A DNA stretch of 64,000 nt, taken from NCBI GenBank assembly GCA_032622095.1, contig CP136063.1, positions 272,917,426-272,981,425 on the forward strand, written 5' to 3'. Of this stretch, positions 55,501-64,000 are shown piece by piece (within the stretch, counting starts at the first letter, position 1; each line of letters begins with the position of its first letter). This DNA comes from Siphonodentalium dalli (lineage: Eukaryota; Mollusca; Scaphopoda; Gadilida; Siphonodentaliidae). The translations under genes were made by a program, and so were the position numbers. The notes beneath the pieces are model-generated. The model ran no database searches, had not been told where the DNA came from, and saw nothing but the letters and a program-made list of their open reading frames with translations.

Positions 55501-57000
55501 AGTTCTAAATTCATATGGGACATAGAACCGTAACTGAACAGGTAAATGTTCCTCAAATTTACGGGACTATGTGCCAGCTTCAATTTCCCGGAACTGAGTA
55601 CCATATTAGAACGGTTATTTTTAAACAATGTACTGCATCTTAAGTTTTTTCCCCCACAATAAGCAGATATGTTCATTATATATCATTCTCAACGTAGTCT
55701 TGCATTACATGCCATTATTAACCAATTCAAGTCTGGAGCTTTCTGAATTTGTTTGCAAAAACCCTGTGCCAATGCATTCTCATTGGCTTGACAAAATTAT
55801 ATAAGTCAGTGTATTCTCTTATACATGCGAGGCTCCCCATGCGAGACGCACAGATATAAGACAATGCACCGCCAAATGCTATTTAATGCTGCACCAGCGT
55901 GACTCTTTGTCGTGAAAGGGTTAATGACGAATTCCGGATTTAAATAGCGATGGTGTGGTCCACATCCCTTCAGGATTTCAGCCACTGCAGATGTAATATC
56001 ACTGAAGTAAATAAATAAATTCAAGGCATTTAATCATTTATGGAAATTTTTCTAACATATTCCACAGGTCACTATTGACTAACAAAAATCATTCATTGCA
56101 CCAAAGACCGCAACTATGGAACAGTTGCACTCTTGTGATTAATAGTTTGGCTTTTGGGAGCTACATGTAGAAATCAATTTCATGTACACACTGCATACAT
56201 AATACCGGTATATATTGCAGGGAAGATTGAACGATCAAAATATTTGGCATCAGCTACAATTGATTTTAAATTGCTGTATACTAAAAGACTATACACTGTA
56301 TATGTATGACAATGCGCATACCGGTAGCCATGCCGTGATGCATGGTATGCAATGTGCATGTGTTATGTGTCACGTACTGGAATACAAATTTCTCGCAAAT
56401 ACCATATACAAGTACAGCCGGTACAAACGTTGGTTCATAGATAATGTTACAAATTAAAACATTAATCATTTGAGCAGTTGCCTAGTTCTGTCGCTACATG
56501 TTTGTACCGTTATGCTCAATGTTTCAGCGTTGTGCATACACATTCTTTGTATGAAGTAGAAGTCATTTGTTGTCTGTTATTGCTAAAAAATAACAAGTTT
56601 GTTCGGTGACAGATGTGTAAACCGGAATGGATCAAACATCTGTTGTCGCCAATACATGTACTACTAGCATTCTTGTTTCCCAATAATTAGGAATGAACTT
56701 TCCCTGGATGCGCTTGCCATATCCTTCACCCCACCCGTACCCAATTAAATTCAAAATTTCGACAGAAACTCCCATAGAGGCGTTAGCCACAGGTCAGGAC
56801 CATCGCCCGTAGTCCAATCAAATTGATAATGTAGGCAGTTAATGCACATTGCAAAATTCTACTGTGGCTGGATAACTTACGTCATAATCATAATGGCGGA
56901 ATTTCGCATACTATTCCCTCCACATATTTGCCACACAATTTAAACAACATAGATTCTTGCAGGGGTGTGGCATTCACTAAGTCATAATACAGTCACAATG
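52546..57000. other. no gene recognised; low-copy sequence
   Basis: The least repetitive block of the window. Short frames occur (e.g. 54097-54384) without domains. A TATAAAAT near 54140 is not backed by a gene. Confidence 0.3.
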
Positions 57001-59637
57001 CTAGCACAACAATGCATTCCATAGCCAATTGGATAACCAATTACATGGCACCTGAGTTAATGGAAGTCATTGAAAATTTCGTTAGTTTTATGATAAACGA
57101 ACATAGGCTACCTGTTCAGATGATTATTATCTTCAAAAAAGTAATAGCATGCAACAAAGCCTTGTTCGACATTAATTTCAATATTTATATATATTATATT
57201 TTGTTTACGTTTAATTTATACACAATGTGGTTACACAATCAAAGCAAAGTGCTATGGTGTCATTTATCGAGCTCAAAATTGCAACCACACAATACAAGTT
57301 GGAAACAAACTTCATTTGATTGATATTTGAACAAAATTCACCTGAAACTCAATTACAATTTTCTGGTGCACACCCCGATTGTCTATTTACCTATTTTAAA
57401 GAGAATACTAAGTTTATCCAAAAATTTATTTAATTTAACTTTCCAGCTAGCAAAACAAAAGACGTTTTGTTCGTTCAAAGATTGGGAAACCGGAACTGAC
57501 AGGAACACTGTTGTCGCTGGTGATTGTGCATTATATCATGAGCGGCATTGATTGGTCATATCACACAGTTGTTTGAAGTACTTTAAATTAACCTCTTATG
57601 CACAACTATCAGAAATTGAGAGACAAACTATAAACAATATTAAACGCGTTATTTCCCATTTATAATTTCGCGATTGAGTTGCGACCTGGTAAAAATAGGC
57701 GAAAACAATTGCCAGATGTTTAACCCATTCCTTAACACGCACAAGAAAACTGAAAAATACTTGCAATTGCCACCATTCGTATTACACAGGCATCCAGGAA
57801 ATTTACATGATTATGTGCACAAATGGTATGTCTAGAACGTATAATTGAGAACGTCCTTTATGATATTTGGCATACATATACCACTTCGGGCCAGGGACTA
57901 ATAAGTAGGCGATCGTGTTAAAATATCCTATTTTGATAGTCGACACAATTTGTACACCAGAACCTCATACTATGGCCTCATGTGACCGATCTAATTATTT
58001 GTCGTACCGGTACATATATCAAACGTATATATGTTAGTTATATGGTGTCAAATCTGACACAAATTTAATAAATACCACATGTTAATTGATTCCGTATGGG
58101 CCATATTAAATCGATAGCAATTAACATACAGGCAAGCCTAGGCCTATTTCTTACTGACATGGCATGTTCATGGGGTACGAGTTTCATAAGGAGGGGTTGT
58201 ATCAATAGCAATTTAGAGAAATTTCGATATCTCAGAAGTAAATGAAATATATAAACTGTAATAATCAAATAATTTATATAACTATACATTTGTCGTCCAT
58301 TTGACTTAACCGATATACTGGAAACACATGCGGACTATATATTAAATATATATACCGGCACCGGTATATTGTCACTCTAATATCGGTAGGATACGGCACA
58401 TGCATGAAATAGCATGTTAGCTGATCAACATAGCACACATGCCAAACGTATATTTCATAAAGACCATGCATATATTTGGAACATATAGAGATATTAATTT
58501 ACGTTTATGACAATTCGTCTAGAACAACGTTGAACATAGCATTAATCACATATGTGCTGCCAAATAACATTTGTATGCAGAAGATGCATGTCTGGTTTAA
58601 CAGCTAGTGATAACTCAGCAAATTTACGAGCCATGCACCGGTCTCCATGGATAGATTAATTTGGACACCCATACAGATAACTATTATGTATTTATGTACA
58701 CTGCATGTATCTGTCTTATCGTTGGGGTAAATAGGCAAAGATTGACGAGACATGCAGGTTTATATAAAAACCATATAGTCACACAAATACATCAGCATGT
58801 ATATAAGTGTCATTATCCGCGGTTCAATGCAGGAATCTGTATCTGCGGCGCCACAGTGCTGCACGGTCCTACGAATGGGCACTACTATACCGACAGCCTA
58901 TATTGGCCTATATTTGTAGAACGTAGCCCTCACAACACCTCGTTGGTCCTACGCATATCGCGACCGGACACCTGCACACGTCAATTTCCCAGTTGGATGC
59001 CTTTTACACAACTTCCCTGGCTATCGCAGGCCAATCCCAGAACTGTTAATCCGCCGTCCGCGTGCTGATCCCCTATCCGGCTATCATTAATCAACACATG
59101 TCGAATTGCTATACGAGGTCACTGCACTCTGATGGATGTAGGACTTAAGGTGGATTCCCACATATACATTGTACTAAATTGATGTAACTAGCTGCTGTAG
59201 TTATTGGTTTTTCCAGACCAAATTTGGCTGTGGGATAGCCCTGTAGTACAATTGGGGATTTATCTCAAAATAATAAACACATGACCTTCTTGATTCTTCT
59301 TGCATTTTCGCGATCAACTGGTGTCACTTTAGCTGAGTAAACACCACTGGAATAGCCTGTAGGTATAAATTCAGAGAATGCGGTCGAAACGTTAATAATG
59401 TCGCCTATGGGAAACCATTTAGTTCAGCGATTCCTCGTGGATTGGTTTGGTTTGTTAGGGCTTATCGTCGTTCTAGCCGCTAGGCCACACACAGTCTAAT
59501 AGTATGTAAACATACACTCAGATTCATACTGATACTGAGTCTATTGCATTCCCATCAACTTTTCATTTCTGAACGGTTGCGGGATTCCCCCAAATTACGT
59601 CACACCGCGCTAAATATAAAGATGAAATTAGTTGTGA
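57001..59637. other. no supported gene; weak frames only
   Basis: Adjacent frames at 57012-57323 and 57327-57551 are rich in Ile, Asn and Tyr, as expected of AT-rich chance. A CpG-richer stretch at 58815-59090 is open in two + frames (one ending GYRRPIPELLIRRPRADP), possibly an exon or element fragment. I cannot name it. Confidence 0.25.
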
Positions 59638-60239
59638 TTGACAGGTGTAAACAGGGTCACGTGCCAGTGCCGTCATGGCCGCTTCAACCCTGTGAAGCCG
59701 ATTCCAAGAATCGGAATTAATAGTTGCAGGGTTTGTGACTTTTCGTTCGGCGGTTGTTTTACTGACAATAAAGGGAAACAGCTTCCGGGATCCAAAATAA
59801 AATGTACAATAACTAAGACAGATCTACTTGAAATTATAAAAAATGTCAATTTATGTGGATTTCTTGGACTCAGAACGAATTATTTTTTAGATTGGCCAGG
59901 CGATTTGTCGCCCGTGTTGTCAAAAAATAACACAAATCAACGGCCACGAATCAAAAATACATGAATGTCGGGACTATCTGATAAGACAACTACATAACTA
60001 CAAAAAAGTACCTTGACATAACAAAACGATATATCAGTTCCCCCGTACCGACAGTAGCACCACCGCAGCCAAAACGAGCGAAGAGCAACAGAATTATACC
60101 ACCAACGCCACCGAAACCCATCCGACCTTACAAAGCCGTATTATTAGCTCCAAAGATTGTACCAGTTGTACCCAAATTACAGTTGCCTGCAATCCAAATT
60201 CCGGTGATTCTTGATTTTATACTTTCGACCGCTCGTTAA
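59638..60239 (+). pseudogene. frameshifted coding-like stretch, Cys-containing then Pro-rich
   Basis: Three consecutive open segments share one strand. The first is an ATG frame at 59638-59964 (CQCRHGRFNPVKPIPRIG, CRVCDFSFGG). The next phase reads CRPCCQKITQINGHESKIHE on to ...RQLHNYKKVP (about 59890-60013). A third is open from 59985 to TAA 60237-60239 and contains VAPPQPKRAKSNRIIPP and VLLAPKIVPVVPKLQLP. The handover between phases looks like a broken gene rather than chance, but I recognise no family. A further frame follows at 60403-60720. Confidence 0.3.
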
Positions 60240-61240
60240 CAATCTACTTTATTTGTCGATTTGTGAATTTCTCTTCCGGTATAACATGACGTCGTGGATG
60301 CTATTTTAACAACCTTTAGCCACACCTTCGGAATTTCCACACAAAGAGCACGTGACATGTTACTAGTTTTTTATTGGGGCACACATTTCTTATAGCTAAG
60401 TTTTGATTGGCGGTAATTACAAGGAATCCCGGGTTTGGGAAATGAAAACTGAACAAAAGGTCGTCAGACCCACTATTTTTTATATGTGGGTATGTAGTTT
60501 ACTCAAGACTGGACCACACACGACGTTGTCACTTTTACGGGTGGAGGAATGTCCACACATAGGCTTAAATTTACCGCGAAATCATCACACTGAGTGTAGA
60601 AACCACCGACCCCGAAAGCAACTGTCAAACTTGCCCATATACACGATCCCGACCACCATCCCTATGACGGGGTTCGTACCGATTCCTCATGGTATGGACA
60701 TGCGTCCTATGGCTATGTAAATGTGCCTTGATCCTACCTAACTATTGTAGCCTAGGTCCATATATAATATATTCGTGGCTGGCCCTATGTTCTTCATATA
60801 TAGTAGAGTGGTTCCGTGACATTCATTAGCTGTGTGGTTCTATGGCTCATATAACTATTAAGGTCATGCCTCATATTGAATATAAGCTTTTCAACTCTCA
60901 CTTTGAATTCCTGATATCTGAAGCTACGGAGCATAGCGGGTAATTGTACCCATATGAACACTATTTGTAAAACAATTTGTAGCACTTTCTGGTTAGGCTC
61001 ACATTAACAACATTTATAATTGTTTTCACCATAAACGACGGCTGTTGATCGTTTGTCAGACATGTTGAACACACTCACATAAGACTTAACTAAACACATT
61101 GTTTTTTATTTATTGTCATTTGGGAATTTTACCCGGAATAATTTGGAAGGGACGCACCTCTTCCCAACAACCCACTTTGGAATGTTCATTAATACATGTT
61201 ATGATTACATTAACATGGATTGGTGAGGATGAGGTTGAAA
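60240..61240. other. weak frame, otherwise unassigned
   Basis: A + frame at 60403-60720 (105 codons; NLPIYTIPTTIPMTGFVPIP, ends DMRPMAM) could continue the preceding damaged region. Nothing else. Confidence 0.25.
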
Positions 61241-61251
61241 TGATATATATA

Positions 61252-61990
61252 TTTTTTTTTTTTTTGCTACTTCTTTTTTCTTTTTTGTATGCTTTCCTGT
61301 TGTTGTTGCTATTGCTGCTGCTGCTTCTTCTAATGGCAATTTGCTGGCGCTAACACTTCTTCTACCTTGTTGCTTGAACTTTTCTCACGCGCCTTGGCAC
61401 TATTGAGTACTTCCTCGCATGACTTCTACGTCTCTACCAGTTGTGTTTAGTAGTGCAGAAGCTAGAGCTGCTGTTGGTATTATTGGTACTGTTGTCGCTT
61501 TCGCTGGTGGAGATGAAGGAAACTGGGTGTGATGTGTCCTTTGTGGTAGCGTGTCCATATCCTCCACGAAATATGCGGCATGGACGTCGGGGTGGTATCT
61601 GCGTCCCCGTCTCCGCTGGCCTCGACGACGACAGGGATATACGGTGTCCTTACGTCTGGCGATGATATCGTCTGCAGCTTCGTCGGCGAGGGCCAAGATG
61701 GTCATCCCTTCTTCTGGATGTGGTCTTCCTCTTCCTCCGCTTCCTCTTTCTGTCGGAATTCCCAGGTTGCTGGTGGTCTCCGACAGAGTGTCCTGATAAG
61801 GACCGTGTCGGTGTAACCCGGTATGTCAAAACCAGATCAACCTGGCTGCCTGATGGTTGTAAATTCCAGGTCAGGCAGTGAATCAGGTTGACTTCTGCGG
61901 GTATTATAGACGAGTCTATTGTCCACTGAAGTCAGTAATCCGAACGCCAGGTAAACGATGTCCAGGAACGCACAAGTCGGGAAGTCTTAT
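61252..61990 (-). repeat. tandem gene-fragment pair, copy 1
   Basis: On the minus strand a coding-like segment is followed by trinucleotide repeats (CAGCAGCAG, AACAACAAC) and an A-run (T15 at 61252-61266 on +). DNA phrases shared with copy 2 include ATCCCTGTCGTC / GTCCCTGTCGTC and an acidic Glu-rich block. The A-rich tail at both copies hints at retrotransposed origin. Confidence 0.45.
61702..61986 (-). pseudogene. fragment with PPATWEFR..EEEE motif, one internal stop
   Basis: A 95-codon frame from DFPTCAFLDIVYLAFGLLTS to QKKG with a single TGA inside. Near its end RRPPATWEFRQKEEAEEEED aligns with PPATHHLVWRFRRPEVEEEK of copy 2. The alignment spans ~30 residues by eye. The family is unknown to me. 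Confidence 0.4.
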
Positions 61991-62173
61991 CCCACCGGCG
62001 ATAGGAGTTAGAATGTTAACTGAAGACAATTTATTAGGAGTTTGGTAAGGAAGCAGAAGGATTTGAAAGAGGCGAAGCCCCTTCCCATTATGGAATTTTT
62101 GATGGGGTCATCGGAATGAGGTGCATTACGCATGACAGGATGAGCATGAAATGGAAATGATATAGATTATAAA

Positions 62174-63000
62174 GATTTTTTTCTTTGGTTTCTTCTTTTC
62201 TTGTTTGCTGTTGTTGTTGATGTTGATGTTGACTTCATGGCATGTTGTTTAGCGACATCTATCCGCTGACGATAAGCTATGCTGTTTTATATGATCTGTT
62301 TGGACTCTGCCATGGCCGTCTGCGAATATCTTACGATTTCTCGTTCCTCGGCGAATAAATGGATGATGTTGTAGTTGGTGCTGCTGATGGAGATGGGGGA
62401 CAACGGATCAAGATGAAAGCGTCCATCTCCACATTAAAGCTGTGATCCATCCGGGGTGACATCGGCGTGCCTGTGCCCGCTTGGCTCATTGACGACAGGG
62501 ACATCCGATGTGACATCGGCGTCCCTGTTGGCTGGTGAAATGTCGTTGACGTCTAGATCATATCTCAAGTGGGGGAGCTGGACGTCTCTCAGCCCGCCCC
62601 TGTCTCCACCTGTCTCTTCTCTTCCTGGATGGGGTCTTCTTCCCCCGCCTTTTCCTCTTCTACTTCTGGTCGCCGAAATCTCCATACCAGATGGTGGGTA
62701 GCTGGTGGGTTCCAGTTTTCCGAGTTACTGCCAGCAGAGGGTACTGCTGGAACAATATGGTGGTCCACAAACAGATGCACGAAGCCTCCCTTAGTCTGGT
62801 GTAGTGTCCAGCTAAGGGTATCCACAACACGCAATCTGTCTAAGGCGGCAAACAAAGCAGAGGGGATTAACTCAATAATCCTCTGCCAAGTCCAGTAAAC
62901 AACCACTCGGGCAGCTGTCCCAAAGGACGGCCACACAACTCACAAGCGACCCAGTCAACGGGAACAGCGACAAGGTACAATGCAAGCATTGCGTCTTACC
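62174..63000 (-). repeat. tandem gene-fragment pair, copy 2
   Basis: Same order as copy 1: coding-like segment, GACGTC-rich segment, AACAACAAC repeats, then A-rich tail (TTTTTTTCTTTGG on +). Confidence 0.45.
62589..62936 (-). CDS. unrecognised 115-codon frame, acidic C-terminus
   Basis: Uninterrupted minus frame from an ATG at 62936. It includes LDRLRVVDTLSWTLHQTKGG, FVHLFVDHHIVPAVP, then the block shared with copy 1 (PPATHHLVWRFRR, EVEEEKAGEEDPIQEEKRQ) and ends VETGAG. A second phase (62434-62685) has DVPVVNEPSGHRHADVTP, which matches IPVVVEASGDGDADTTP in copy 1, so both segments may have been exons or one frame before a shift. No signal peptide or known domain. It may be a retroelement-borne protein or a host exon. 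Confidence 0.35.
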   Translation of the reverse strand: MWPSFGTAARVVVYWTWQRIIELIPSALFAALDRLRVVDTLSWTLHQTKGGFVHLFVDHHIVPAVPSAGSNSENWNPPATHHLVWRFRRPEVEEEKAGEEDPIQEEKRQVETGAG

Positions 63001-63284
63001 CACACAGTCGCTAAAGAAAAATAGAGGATCACGTTGTTGTATATATAGTTCTTACACTAAGAAGTAACATATATGCTTGGTGTGGAGAAGAGGTATCCTG
63101 TACATCTTACTTTCCTACCCATCAAGAAGAATTTGTTTTCTGTTTTCTATTTGTTCACGGCAATTTCAAGGCTATATAAAACCTCCTAAAAATTATTTGA
63201 TTTTGTGTGGGATGACGGAATAGACCTTTTGTGGCTAATGCACGCAATCATATATGTCAAACTAGTCGATAACTAATCAATAAC
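63001..63284. other. unassigned
   Basis: No feature recognised. Confidence 0.3.
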
Positions 63285-64000
63285 ACCATAAGATGATTGT
63301 ACTTTTTTCTTTTATGTGCTGGTTGGGGAGATATCCTGGCCTGGACATCTTCCAACTTTCCCAACGAAACCCTAACCCAAACAACTTTTTCTCGGAAGAA
63401 GTTAATTTCTTGCCGTTTTATGACTATACCAAGCAAACTAATTGTTAAGACCATAAGCTGATCTTTTTTTGGTGCTGAGTGGTTGTGGAGATATCCTAAC
63501 CTGGACATCTTACCCCCACCCTAAACCCTGACTCAAGCGAAAGAAGCAATAAGACCATGATATGATTTGTTGTCAAGCAGGTGCTGACGGGTGGGGTGGG
63601 GAAAATATCATGGCCTGGACTCCCCCCGCACCCGAACCCGAAACTTCGTCGGAAGGATTAATTTTCCGAAGTATCATGACTATATAAAGCATAATAAGTG
63701 ATACAACCATAAGATGATGTGTGTCATGTAGGTGCTGGGTTGGGGGAACTATCATGGCTGGGTATCTTCCCCCACCGAAACCCTAACTCAAACAACGTTT
63801 TCTCGGAAGAAGTTAATTTCTCGCTGTTTCATGAGTATATAAAGCAAAATAAGCAATACAACCATATGATGAGTTTATGTTATGTAGATGATGGGTGGGG
63901 GGATATCCAAGCCAGGACATTTTTAAAAACCCAACCCCATGCCTTGACTGAAAAAACTTGTTCTCGGAAGAAGTTAATTGCTCGCTGTTTCATGACTATA
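63285..64000 (+). repeat. ~150-bp tandem array reaching the window end
   Basis: About five units starting ACCATAAGATGAT or a variant (63287, 63450, 63553, 63706, 63861), each with GTGCTGGGTGGGGAGATATC, GGCCTGGACATCTT, AAACCCTAACTCAAACAAC and TCTCGGAAGAAGTTAATTTC. One unit is shortened to ~103 bp. The array continues beyond the window. Confidence 0.85.

Noticed and set aside
57012-57551. Adjacent 103- and 74-codon frames
   Set aside because: Ile/Asn/Tyr-rich composition typical of chance frames in AT-rich DNA; no splice or domain evidence.
61441-61816. Plus-strand frames in the GC-richer block
   Set aside because: The minus strand shows protein-level similarity between the two copies; the plus frames are shadows.

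Overview
The window reads as nuclear DNA from an invertebrate animal, most likely a mollusc. It is AT-rich and has no operons, ribosome sites or long intact reading frames. It carries non-LTR, LTR, hAT and TTAA-type transposon relics, satellites and minisatellites. Short phrases such as GGGAGATAACTC, GGCCATAACTCTGG and TACATGTAC recur; I associate them with molluscan repeats from memory, which is inference and not a database result. I found no convincing host gene, tRNA, rRNA or CRISPR array. Almost everything supportable is repeat-derived.

Layout. 0.2-2.2 kb: a broken LINE (minus strand) with recognisable reverse transcriptase motifs. 2.2-19.6 kb: a head-to-tail array of a ~1.85 kb repeat (called R1 here, units A-D) that has been hit repeatedly. 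Unit A carries a solo LTR with a 4-bp target duplication. Unit C carries a collapsed LTR element that still encodes a chromodomain. Unit D carries a 159-bp near-perfect hairpin, a 1,366-bp hAT-like element with ~100-bp terminal inverted repeats and an 8-bp duplication, and a ~7 kb composite element. The composite element is bracketed by inverted arrays of a dimeric ~155-166 bp satellite and contains another hAT element, with an 8-bp duplication and a transposase zinc-finger fragment.

19.6-43.6 kb: mostly tandem and dispersed modular repeats. These include two ~410-bp duplicates, hairpin-terminated units, G-rich minisatellite, and three 1,244-bp units in tandem that each end in a hairpin. There is also degenerate telomere-like C-rich sequence, a ~1 kb array with an EcoRI site in nearly every ~21-bp unit, and two oppositely oriented copies of a ~120-bp module array. 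43.6-52.6 kb: a palindrome array (TTTGCGA/TCGCAAA), a ~155-bp array carrying CCAAGATGGCTGCC, two inverted 480-bp TTAA-flanked MITEs, a TA microsatellite, and an array rich in TGACCTTGA/TCAAGGTCA nuclear-receptor half-sites (third copy in the window). 52.6-64 kb: largely unrecognised sequence with a frameshifted coding-like stretch (59.6-60.2 kb), a tandem pair of related minus-strand coding fragments (61.3-63 kb), and a ~150-bp array running off the window end.

The pieces do not form a pathway. They record successive insertion events, and the order of several can be read because the interrupted R1 sequence resumes on the far side of each insert. Boundaries without a target duplication are approximate, and all similarity statements come from reading the sequence by eye.
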